From NCBI RefSeq assembly GCF_000186865.1, contig NW_008705562.1:1747335-1811334 (forward strand): a DNA stretch of 64,000 bases, read 5' to 3'. Shown in pieces: positions 18,201 to 26,215 of this stretch. The number at the start of each line of letters is the position of its first letter. Position 1 is the first letter of the stretch. The stretch comes from Aureococcus anophagefferens. Its lineage: Eukaryota > Sar > Pelagophyceae > Pelagomonadales > Pelagomonadaceae. The notes under the pieces are model-generated. The model was not told where the DNA came from. It ran no database searches and was given only the letters and a program-made list of their open reading frames with translations. Position numbers and translations under genes: made by a program.

Positions 18201-21200
18201 GCAAGCTCGACGACGCCAAGTGCGCCTTCGGCGAGCGGAAGCTCGACTTCCAGACCGTGTCCGTGGGCATGGAGCGCGACCTGGCCGCGTCCGTGCTCAA
18301 CACGGGCCAGTGCGCCGCCGTCTGCAACGTCGAGGTCTCGCCGGAGGTGAGCGACTTTTTGTTCGTGTCCCACACGCGCTTCCGCCTCGTGCCCGGGGGC
18401 ACGCAGCACATGACGGTGTCGCTCAAGCCGCGCGCGCCGCGGACGCTCGACGGCACGACGCTCCTCTGCCACGTCCGCGGCGCCAAGTCCGTGCGGTTGC
18501 CCGTGACGGGCTCGGCGATCATCCCCGACGTGCGCATCCTGGCCGCCGCGCCCGCGGGCGCGCCGCCGCCGAGGCCCAAGGGCGACCTCTTCGACGGCGA
18601 CTACGACGACGACGATTTGTTAGGAGACGACGGCGCGGGGCCCGACATCCCGACGCTCGACTTCGCGGACCAGTTCGTGGGCTTCGAGGAGCGGCGGCGC
18701 ATCGTGCTCCAGAACGAATCCGAGATCGGCGCGTTCCTCGCGCTCGACCTCAACGCGTTCCCGGACTTTTACGCGGAGCCCTGCAAGCCCAGCGACACGC
18801 TCCACAAGCCGCCGGCGGCGCCGGAGGCCGCCAAGGAGGAGCCCGGCGCCAAGGCCAAGTCGCCCGCGGCGCCGAGCCGGTCGCTCGACGGCGACGCGGC
18901 GCCGCCGGCGATCGACGCGCGCTTCGTCGAGTCGTCGAGCGGGTCGACCATGGAGCTCGTCACGACGGAGCTCCGCGACGGCAACCTGAAGAAGGGCCAG
19001 CCCGTGCCCACGGTGGAGCACTGGGCGCTCCACGTCGCGCCCAGGGGCGTGCTCGCGCTCGAGGTCGTCTTCGCGCCCAAGGCCCCGGGCTCCCACGAGT
19101 TCGACCTGCCGCTGGAGCTCAGCGAGCTCCAGAAGCGGCCCTGGGCCCACGTCCGCGCCGCGGCGTTGCGGCCCATGCTCGTGCTCTCGTCGACGACCGT
19201 CGACTTCGGCGAGCGCATCTTCGCGTCCGACGCGACGCGCCAGGTGCCCTTCTCGTCGGACGTCGTCCTCAGCAACCACCACCACGGCACGCTCCAGTGG
19301 GCGCTGGACGAGAACGGCCAGGGCGCGCCGCCGCCGCCGCCGCCGCCGGCCGGTGCCAAGGGCGGCGGCCAGCCCGCGCCGCCCAAGTCCGCGGTCTTCT
19401 TCGTGTCGCCCAAGGAGGGCAAGCTCCAGCCCGGCGAGTCGACGACCGTGCGCGTGACCTTCGTGCCCACGTCGTCCAAGGAGTACGAGGAGCGCTTCCC
19501 CCTGAGCTTCGCGACGGAGGCCGAGGCCGCGGCCAAGCTAGCCGGCGACGCCGTCGCGGAGAAGTCGAAGCCCTACCTCACGCTGCTCCTGCGGGGCAGC
19601 GGCGCCCACCCGCGCCTCGAGGTCGAGGACGGCTCCGACGACGGCTACGTGCGCGGGCCCGGCGACGTCTTCACCATGCCCACGGTGCCCACGGGCGTCC
19701 AGAGCCGCGTGCTCCTCTACGTGCGGAACCGCGGCTTCGAGCACATCCAGCTCAACTACCGCCTCCCGCCCCACGTGCCCGTCAAGCTCACGGTCGACTT
19801 CCCCGAGGGCCGCGCCCTCGGCGTCGCGACGCCGCGGCTCTGCGTCGTCATCAGCTTCTGCGCCGACGCGCCCGTGTCGTTCGCGGCGGCGCTTCAGCTC
19901 CTCGACAGCGACGGCAACGCGTACACGGTGCCCATCGCCGGCGCCGCGGACAACTGCTTGCTGAGCACGCACGCCTTCCTGGCGGCCTACAAGCGCGACT
20001 ACGCGTTCCACCACCGCGAGGGCGTCGCGCCGAAGTTGGTCGAGGCCGCGCTCGCGCGCCAGCTCATGGAGGAGGAGCTCAAGGAGAAGGAGCAGCAGCG
20101 CCTCGCGCGGCGGCGCGCGAGCTCGAACTCGTCGACGACGAAGAAGAAGGAGGCCGACGCGCCGCGGGACGAGGCGTCCGCGGCGCCCGCGGCCGCGGCC
20201 GCGGCCAAGGGCGACGGCGAGCCCAGGCTCGCGGGCGTGGACCCGAAGCGCGAGCGGCCCCTGCCCGCCGAGGACATCGCGCCGCTCCTCGTGCTCTTCC
20301 TCAACTACCACGCGCTCAACGGCCGCAAGGGCGCCGACGCGCCCCTCAAGTCCATCCCCGAGGACTGCGTCGCGTCGCACGGCCGCGTCGCGATCGACGC
20401 CATCGAGGCGCTCGCGGGCCGCAAGGTGCCCGGGCGGCTCCAGCGCGTCGTCTCCAACGACAAGGAGCTCATGGCCCAATTGGTCGCCCAGTACCAGGCG
20501 CTCCTGCTCTTCATGGTCGAGCGCGGCGCGCTGCTCAACGCGGTCCGCCCGGAGCAGCTCCTGTCCAAGCACCACTACATCAAGTTCCGGGAGCAGCAGG
20601 CCGACTTCGTGTCGACGCGCGCGGCGCGCGACGCGCGCCACGCGACCTGGGACGGCACCTGGGCCGCCGTGTCCCTCGAGGCGTGGCTCGCGGTCCTGCT
20701 CCAGGCCGTCCGCGTCTTCTGCCTCGCGCGCATCACGCCCAAGACCTTCGCCTCGCTCCCCGGCGTCCTCATCCCCAAGCCGCCGCGCGCCGCCGCGGGC
20801 GACGACCACGGCGGGAGCCACGGCTCCAGCGACCCGGAGCTCGCGGGCTCGAACGTCTATTCCGTGGGCGAGTGCGTCGTCCTCAAGTGGCTCGGCTACC
20901 ACGCCGCGGCGGGGCTGGGCAACGGCGCGGGCCTGTCGAAGCGCTTCGACACCTTCGGCCGGGCCTTCGAGGACCCGGGGAGCCTCTGCGCGGTCCTCGC
21001 GTCGAACGCGCCGTCGCTCGTCGAAAGCGGCGGCGCGCTCGCGGGCTTCAAGAGCATGAACGGCGCGTCGCCCGAGGACAAGGCCGCCGTGAGCGACAAG
21101 GCGCTCCACGCGCTGGAGGCGCTACGGTGCGACCTCGGCGGCTACGGCGGCGACGCGGACGAGGGCACGGCGCTCGAGGCGCGCGCGATGAGCCGGCTCG

Positions 21201-24200
21201 AGGGCGTCCGCGCGCTCCTCGTGGCGCTCCACCTCTACCTGACCATGCCCAACTTCGTGCCCAAGACGACCATCGAATTCAACGCCCAGCTCGGCGCGCC
21301 CATGTGCAAGATGATCGAGCTGCGGAACGCGGCGCCGCGCGAGATCGCGTACGAGGTCGTCCTCGAGGGGAGCGCGGACTTCAAGGCCGTCGGCCCGGAG
21401 GCGGCGCCCTCCAAGGACGACAAGCCCGCCTACGTGGTCGTCGAGTCCAAGGCGTCGGCCGCCTACACGGTGGAGCTCGCGCCGCGGTTCTCGAAGCCCG
21501 TCGAGGGCCGGCTCACGTTCTTCGCGCTGCCGGGGTCGTCGCCGGGCCCGCGGCCGCCGTCCATGGTCTTCACGCTGCGGAGCAACGTCGAGAGCCACGC
21601 GCCCGTCGCCGTCTTCGAGCACGAGTCGACGGCCTACGAGGCGAAGAACATCGACGTCGTCGTCAAGTCGCCGTTTTTGACGTCCGGCGTCTTCGAGGTG
21701 TCGCTCGCCAACTCGACGCTCGAGGAGTACGTCCCCCCGCGCAAGCCCGCGGGCAACGCGCGCGGCGGCGCCGCGGGCCGGGGCCGGGGCCAGCCCGCGA
21801 AGCGCAAGAAGCAGCGCCGCGAGGAGGCGCCGGCGGACTGGAGCGGCCACGGCAAGGGCGACGAGTTCGAGAAGGCGCAGGCGCTGCTCCGCGAGCCCTT
21901 CTGGACGTCCCAGAAGACGGTGCGTTTAGATGCTTCCGGCGCGACGAACCTGAACGTGCAGCTCCTGAGCTGCAGCCCCGGCCTCTACAAGGCGGAGCTC
22001 ACGTTCCTCAACGGCGACATCGGCGAGTTCGTCGTCGAGGTGCTCGCGCGCGTGCACCTGCCCAAGCAGATGGACCACTTCAAGCTCACGGTGGAGACGG
22101 AGGACGACGGCCAGATTTCGATCACGAAGCTCCTGCGCCTGCCGCCGACGAACCCGCTGCTCGAGCGCGCGTTCGCGCAGCTCGGCGAGCGCGTGCCGTC
22201 GACGACGGAGCGCGCGGCCATCAAGCACGCGCTCCAGGCCGTGTCGCGGGGCCCGCCGAGCCAGCCCCCCGCCGACGACAAGGCGACGAAGAAGAAGCCC
22301 GCGGACGCGGCGAGCGACAAGGCGCCGTCCGAGGCGCCCGGCGACGACGACGGCCCGAGCAAGGACGAGGGCGTCGCCTTCGAGGTCACGACGGACTCGC
22401 CCTTCTTCCAGTGCCCCGACGAGCTCACGGTCGTCTTCGACGCCAAGGGCGCGGACAAGAAGGGCGCGTCGAAGGCGTCGTCGAATAAAAAAACGGAGCT
22501 CGTCGACGTCAAGGAGGACACGGTCATCGACGCGCCCAACAGCCTCGTGCTCTCCTTCTACCCCCAGAAGGCGGGCACCTACCTCTGCGCCATCGCGTCC
22601 CAGGCGCGGCCGGGCCTCGTCCACGACATCCGCATCCTCAACGTCGAGGTCGTCGTGACGATGCCGCGCATCCAGACCGTGCTCGAGTTCAAGGCGCCCG
22701 CGCGGCGCAAGATCACCCAGGACCTGCCGCTCATGAACGCGTCCGACGAGGACTGGATGCTCTCCGTGAACCTCCAGGGGTCGCGCGTCTTCTCGGGGCC
22801 GCAGAAGCTCAAGGTGCCCGCGGGCGGCCGCGCGTCGTTCCCGCTGACCTTCGCGCCCACGTGGACGGGCGTCGAGAACGCGAAGCTGACCCTGCGCAAC
22901 GCGCGGTCGCCCGACGCCTTCGAGTACACCCTCGTCGGCGAGGGCGAGCCGCCGCTCGCCGAGGGCCACGAGGTCCTCCGATGCAACGCGCGCGAGACGA
23001 CGACGCACGGCTTCCTGCTGGAGAACGCGTCGAGCAAGCCGCTGAGCTACAAGGTCGAGAGCGACCTGCCGTTCGTGTCCGGCGCGTCGACGATCGACGT
23101 GCCCGCGAACTCGTCCGCGACGTACGACCTGAAGATCTCGCCGAGTTTGGGCGGCGCGTACACGGGCTCCGTGACCTTCTCGCCGCCGACGGGCGAGTAC
23201 GTCTGGTACACGATCAAGGTTCAGGTCGACTCGCCGCTGGAGGAGTCGGCCATCGACATCTCGACGACGGTCCGCATGGCCGCGTCCGCGCGGATCTCGC
23301 TCACGAACCCGCTGCCGGAGGCCATCGACTTCGACGTCATCCTCCAGGGCGACGGCCTCATCGGCGAGCCGAGGTTCACGCTCGAGGCCGACGAGGCCGC
23401 GGGCACCTACGAGCTCTTCTACACGCCCCTCATCGCGCAGAGCCACGCGGGCTCCGTCGTGTTCCTCAACGACCGCGTCGGCGAGTTCTGGTACCGGCTC
23501 AACCTGTCCGCGGCGCCGGCGGAGCCGACGCGGCTCGATGTGTTGGAGTGCGCCGTGGGCGCGCGGACGTCGACGATGGTCACGGTGGAGAACCCGCTGA
23601 ACCGGGAGATCACGCTCGTGACGCAGGTCGCGAACCGCGCGAACTTCGTCGTCGAGCCGTCCGTGTCCATCCCGCCCTACGGGTCCGTCGACGTCGAGAT
23701 CCAGTACGTGCCGTCGGAGATCGGCGTCGTCCAGGAGTCGACGGTGGTGTTGCGCCACGACGTGCTCGGGGACTGGGAGTACGTCGCGTCGGGCGCGGGA
23801 ACGACGCCGGGCCTCATGAACGAGCACACGCCGTCGGCCATCGTCGGCGAGCCGGCGTCCTACATGTTCTCCTTCCGCAACCCCTTTGGCATGCCCCTGG
23901 ACGTCGACATCGACCTGGAGACGACGGACGAGCACGCGGGCGCGCTGAGTTTGCTGATGCGGCGGTCGCGCGACGTGCGCCTCGCGCCCCACGTGTCCAT
24001 GTCCATCCCCCTGAGCTTCGACCCCGTCGTCATCGCCGAGCACCACGCGGTGGTCAAGGTCATCGGCGACTACCGGGGCGTGCCCCTGGCCTGGACGTTC
24101 CCGATCCGGGGCATCGTCAACGCGCCGCTGCAGCTCCGCGCGGTGCGCATCGCGGCCAAGGCGAAGACGTCGACGCGCCACGAGATCGTGCTCAAGCTGT

Positions 24201-24835
24201 CGAGCATCGCGTCCCTGGCGCCGGGCGGCGAGGACTTCGACTTCGAGGTCGTCGCGGACGGCGCGGTGGCGAAATTGGTCAACTCGGCGCTGGAGGTGCG
24301 GCCCGTGGACACGCGCCTCACGGCCGTCGACGGCGAGCTCAAGTTCGACGCCATCTTCGAACCGCTGCGGCCCTTCTCGACGTCCGTGCACCTCGTCGTC
24401 AAGCGCGCGACGGGCGGCCGCTGGCCCTTCGAGGTGCAACTGGACGTCGACGAGCCCGACCCGGACGACGCGATCGAGATCGAGGCGAATTTGCACACGA
24501 CGGCCAAGGTCCAGTTCAAGCTCGTCAACTCCAACGCCATGGACTACACGCCCTTCAACGCCTTCTTCTCCACGGACAGCGCGCACACGCTCACGGTGTC
24601 GCCCGCGCACGGCTTGCTCGCGCCCGTCGGCACCGAGGGCACGAACTTCGACGTGAGCTTCCGGCCCGTCAAGTACGGCATGCTCCAGCGCGGGCGCCTC
24701 ATCATCCAGACCGAGGACATGATGTGGTCCTACGAGGTCCACGGCACGCACCCGTCCTTCACCGTGCCCGTGTCCCAGTCCAAGGTCGACACGCACATGT
24801 CCAAGAAGTACCTCCGGGACAAGGCCCGCCACTAG
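15218..24835 (+). CDS. CFAP47: CFAP47-like cilia/flagella-associated protein
   Basis: One intronless frame encodes 3205 residues from the ATG at 15218. Repeated beta-sandwich ASH/MSP-like domains run through the whole length, with recurring phrases such as FGTCEPRSKQKGLVTIENAS, LDFGRVCVGSKAVKNFAVSN and VDFGERIFASDATRQVPF. About residues 1680-1850 form a mainly helical segment (DIAPLLVLFLNYHALNGRKG ... AWLAVLLQAVRVFCLARITP) resembling the calponin-homology-like region in the middle of CFAP47. Lys/Glu/Ala-rich linkers flank it. Length and order match CFAP47 (about 3200 residues in vertebrates), a central-apparatus protein of motile axonemes. HYDIN is the other large ASH protein but is longer and lacks this layout. 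Confidence 0.8.
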   Translation: MGDIHPVQPPQVEFENALDRLVYVQTISIRNYCGKARRVRIEGPAARGPFTLVFTPGPSLAPGLELTADVQFVLPEDGSGGDRGVFLDRLLVHFGDGEETVEVPLRAVAPQARILAVPSSERPRAGASSHECVVAAMDAPGRYAVRLGDVVLGTTTTSELELRNLGPVAGDFKLEVGDAAKPATGDDDAHHHRGGNDLRCEPSAGHLGPDARQARQLQALGAKRKTEEEPEDASRDDESGSPRVDTSAVISLELTAAKLGAARFRVVVDTKQGTPCVLDVSCVVVTQRLELYAVSGLRRHEALANVDFGAMFYGQSCERRAVLVNNSPQAVPFVISLHADRELAVEAAREAEARRLADAPASEAGSGSPRGASADGAKFLDEWETDDGSLTVTPLEGLLEPHARQPVTLRFAPPKPPLTTAFKHRLHAPMQPTDEDADGSPEAGGRVRRNVPSRPYGLKVKVGVPVAGGGVSGEPDGKAKPDDTEPKRPEIPALEVAVTAHAAPTDAVHVSPKTLRFGTCEPRSKQKGLVTIENASDVAAKFEFAKVAQFSVTPSRGKIAGRAKTTVMVTFYPAQIGNFDVRCELKIEGGLSTQTLRMLGKAVKSTTYPKGTPGSTVGKGSVDVSRLGAGLGALSFEPSVWTDAELLAGVADKKVGQFDYWEERDNQMRADKARSDLNKTQYVKYLRERRAVRETAADKAEEARRVAYARRNPSDPTGAELAMEPLEEPPLPPLPDAYAEPLWMNKGGRGAATSAAGGKPQFDADRLIAEKFKPRPTTQAEMRHCSTRLNAADLSKITASHATLDFGRVCVGSKAVKNFAVSNGLSHAVLVAISTASLPPELAAGTTPASQVVPGEATAGFDIALHCAKETLGYRCVVQYTINDRHTLKLAITADVVPVELTLGSPELAIEFDAHSLESSVDATIELKNPGNSAVEFFWTHAPPFSVLPEQGVVPPFGSTVVAVTWTPSPVLKNVGKLLVHVPGAKEDLELAVTGKLDDAKCAFGERKLDFQTVSVGMERDLAASVLNTGQCAAVCNVEVSPEVSDFLFVSHTRFRLVPGGTQHMTVSLKPRAPRTLDGTTLLCHVRGAKSVRLPVTGSAIIPDVRILAAAPAGAPPPRPKGDLFDGDYDDDDLLGDDGAGPDIPTLDFADQFVGFEERRRIVLQNESEIGAFLALDLNAFPDFYAEPCKPSDTLHKPPAAPEAAKEEPGAKAKSPAAPSRSLDGDAAPPAIDARFVESSSGSTMELVTTELRDGNLKKGQPVPTVEHWALHVAPRGVLALEVVFAPKAPGSHEFDLPLELSELQKRPWAHVRAAALRPMLVLSSTTVDFGERIFASDATRQVPFSSDVVLSNHHHGTLQWALDENGQGAPPPPPPPAGAKGGGQPAPPKSAVFFVSPKEGKLQPGESTTVRVTFVPTSSKEYEERFPLSFATEAEAAAKLAGDAVAEKSKPYLTLLLRGSGAHPRLEVEDGSDDGYVRGPGDVFTMPTVPTGVQSRVLLYVRNRGFEHIQLNYRLPPHVPVKLTVDFPEGRALGVATPRLCVVISFCADAPVSFAAALQLLDSDGNAYTVPIAGAADNCLLSTHAFLAAYKRDYAFHHREGVAPKLVEAALARQLMEEELKEKEQQRLARRRASSNSSTTKKKEADAPRDEASAAPAAAAAAKGDGEPRLAGVDPKRERPLPAEDIAPLLVLFLNYHALNGRKGADAPLKSIPEDCVASHGRVAIDAIEALAGRKVPGRLQRVVSNDKELMAQLVAQYQALLLFMVERGALLNAVRPEQLLSKHHYIKFREQQADFVSTRAARDARHATWDGTWAAVSLEAWLAVLLQAVRVFCLARITPKTFASLPGVLIPKPPRAAAGDDHGGSHGSSDPELAGSNVYSVGECVVLKWLGYHAAAGLGNGAGLSKRFDTFGRAFEDPGSLCAVLASNAPSLVESGGALAGFKSMNGASPEDKAAVSDKALHALEALRCDLGGYGGDADEGTALEARAMSRLEGVRALLVALHLYLTMPNFVPKTTIEFNAQLGAPMCKMIELRNAAPREIAYEVVLEGSADFKAVGPEAAPSKDDKPAYVVVESKASAAYTVELAPRFSKPVEGRLTFFALPGSSPGPRPPSMVFTLRSNVESHAPVAVFEHESTAYEAKNIDVVVKSPFLTSGVFEVSLANSTLEEYVPPRKPAGNARGGAAGRGRGQPAKRKKQRREEAPADWSGHGKGDEFEKAQALLREPFWTSQKTVRLDASGATNLNVQLLSCSPGLYKAELTFLNGDIGEFVVEVLARVHLPKQMDHFKLTVETEDDGQISITKLLRLPPTNPLLERAFAQLGERVPSTTERAAIKHALQAVSRGPPSQPPADDKATKKKPADAASDKAPSEAPGDDDGPSKDEGVAFEVTTDSPFFQCPDELTVVFDAKGADKKGASKASSNKKTELVDVKEDTVIDAPNSLVLSFYPQKAGTYLCAIASQARPGLVHDIRILNVEVVVTMPRIQTVLEFKAPARRKITQDLPLMNASDEDWMLSVNLQGSRVFSGPQKLKVPAGGRASFPLTFAPTWTGVENAKLTLRNARSPDAFEYTLVGEGEPPLAEGHEVLRCNARETTTHGFLLENASSKPLSYKVESDLPFVSGASTIDVPANSSATYDLKISPSLGGAYTGSVTFSPPTGEYVWYTIKVQVDSPLEESAIDISTTVRMAASARISLTNPLPEAIDFDVILQGDGLIGEPRFTLEADEAAGTYELFYTPLIAQSHAGSVVFLNDRVGEFWYRLNLSAAPAEPTRLDVLECAVGARTSTMVTVENPLNREITLVTQVANRANFVVEPSVSIPPYGSVDVEIQYVPSEIGVVQESTVVLRHDVLGDWEYVASGAGTTPGLMNEHTPSAIVGEPASYMFSFRNPFGMPLDVDIDLETTDEHAGALSLLMRRSRDVRLAPHVSMSIPLSFDPVVIAEHHAVVKVIGDYRGVPLAWTFPIRGIVNAPLQLRAVRIAAKAKTSTRHEIVLKLSSIASLAPGGEDFDFEVVADGAVAKLVNSALEVRPVDTRLTAVDGELKFDAIFEPLRPFSTSVHLVVKRATGGRWPFEVQLDVDEPDPDDAIEIEANLHTTAKVQFKLVNSNAMDYTPFNAFFSTDSAHTLTVSPAHGLLAPVGTEGTNFDVSFRPVKYGMLQRGRLIIQTEDMMWSYEVHGTHPSFTVPVSQSKVDTHMSKKYLRDKARH

Positions 24836-24935
24836 CGCCGCTCCCCTCCTCCTTCGCGCGCGCCTACGGCACTTCGACACGGTATTTTCTTTGGGTTGGT
24901 CGGGCGGCGTGGCGGTCGGCGACTGTCTACTCGCC

Positions 24936-24951
24936 TTCAATCTGAGTTCAA
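24936..24951. promoter_or_regulatory. TTCAA-N6-TTCAA motif
   Basis: Two TTCAA words six bases apart lie about 70-90 bases upstream of the TPR-protein ATG at 25023, in the short gap after CFAP47. It is one of the recurrent copies described under findings. Confidence 0.3.
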
Positions 24952-25022
24952 GCCTGCTTCAGCCAAAAATCTGCCACAGCTCGCGATCTGGCAGCTCCGA
25001 GCGCCGTCGCCGCGCCGCAGCG

Positions 25023-26162
25023 ATGGTGACCGTCGTCGAGGACTTGGACAAGGAGGGCCTGCTCGAGCACCTCGCCGTCGAGTCGGAGGCCAAGGAGCTG
25101 CGCGACTGGGTCAAGGACAAGTGCGCGCGGCCGACGGGCCTCGACGCGCGGCTCGCGAGCGCGAAGCGGCTCCGCGAGAAGGGCAACCTCGCCTACGACC
25201 GCAGCGAGTGGGACGCGGCGGTCTGGCTCTACCTCGCGGCGCTGCACCACGTCGACTACAGCAAGAAGGACCGCGTCGCCGACGCCGTCGACGACACGGT
25301 CGCCGGGACGGCGTCGTGGCGCGAGGCCGTCGCGCTGCTCCTGTCGAACCTCGCCGCGGCCTTCGCCGGCAAGGACGACACGTACAACACGATCCGCTGC
25401 GCGAACCTCGGCCTCGACTTCGCGAACCGGTGCAAGACCGTCGACGACGACAAGGCGCAGCTCCGGGCGAAGCTCCTCTACCGCCGCGGCAGCGCCAAGA
25501 GCCGCGCGGCGGGCACGCCCGGCGCGGGCGCGGACTGCACGCACGCCGAGGGCCTCCGGGACCTGCGGACGGCCGTGAGCCTCGATACAACGGACGACCG
25601 GGGCATGAAAGACGCGCTCAAACGCGTGAAGAAGGCGGCCAAGGCCGAGGCGCCGGCCTTCTCGGACCTCAAGGGCGCCCTCGGCGCGCCCGGCGCGGGC
25701 TTCGCGCCCGACGACCTGCCGGAGGGCGTCGAGGCCGTCGCCGACGCGGCGCCGGCCGCGCCGCGGTCGCCGAAGCGGTCGCCGAAGAAGCCGCCGAAGA
25801 AGCCCGCGTCGCCGAGGGCGGCGGCGGCGCCCGTCGTCGCCAACGTCGCCGAGAAGCGCGAGCGCAAGCGGAGCCGCGCGCTCTCGGCGCGCGTCGTCGC
25901 CGCGTTCGAACAGCTCCCGCGGCTCCAGCGCGAGCTCTGCCTCCGCTTCCTGCTGCCGCTCCCGCCCGTCGTCGCGTTCTACGTCCTCGCGCGGAAGTGG
26001 CGCGAGAGCCAGGGCTCGGAGAAGCCCGTCGTCAACCTTGTCGCCATCTTCGCGCTCGTCGTCGCGCGCTGCGTCGACTTTGCGCGGAAGCTCCACCGGA
26101 AGGCCCACCCGGACGCGATCCCCGCGGCCTTCCGGGGGCTGGACAAGGCCAAGGCGACGTGA
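25023..26162 (+). CDS. TPR-domain membrane protein
   Basis: The protein has 379 residues. Helical pairs at about 40-165 have TPR spacing (AKRLREKGNLAYDRSEWDAA, LLSNLAAAFAGKDDTYNTI, AKLLYRRGSAKSRAAG), similar to the TPR block of FKBP/UNC45-type co-chaperones. A Pro/Lys-rich linker (SPKRSPKKPPKKPASPR, about 245-260) follows. Near the C-terminus are two hydrophobic stretches (LPPVVAFYVLARKW and VVNLVAIFALVVARCVDF) that could anchor it in a membrane. The C-tail is basic. It starts 187 bases after the CFAP47 stop and converges on the TRANK1-like gene with a 53-base gap. A tail-anchored co-chaperone is a guess. Confidence 0.7.
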   Translation: MVTVVEDLDKEGLLEHLAVESEAKELRDWVKDKCARPTGLDARLASAKRLREKGNLAYDRSEWDAAVWLYLAALHHVDYSKKDRVADAVDDTVAGTASWREAVALLLSNLAAAFAGKDDTYNTIRCANLGLDFANRCKTVDDDKAQLRAKLLYRRGSAKSRAAGTPGAGADCTHAEGLRDLRTAVSLDTTDDRGMKDALKRVKKAAKAEAPAFSDLKGALGAPGAGFAPDDLPEGVEAVADAAPAAPRSPKRSPKKPPKKPASPRAAAAPVVANVAEKRERKRSRALSARVVAAFEQLPRLQRELCLRFLLPLPPVVAFYVLARKWRESQGSEKPVVNLVAIFALVVARCVDFARKLHRKAHPDAIPAAFRGLDKAKAT

Positions 26163-26215
26163 CGCGCACATGATAGTATTTTACTCAACCAAACACACAT
26201 ACGGAGCCCGAGGGC

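Noticed and set aside
15671..18472. Long minus-strand frames opposite the CFAP47-like gene (also 21926-24940)
   Set aside because: Low-complexity Arg/Leu/Ala translations with no motif; they are antisense to well-supported ASH-domain coding sequence.
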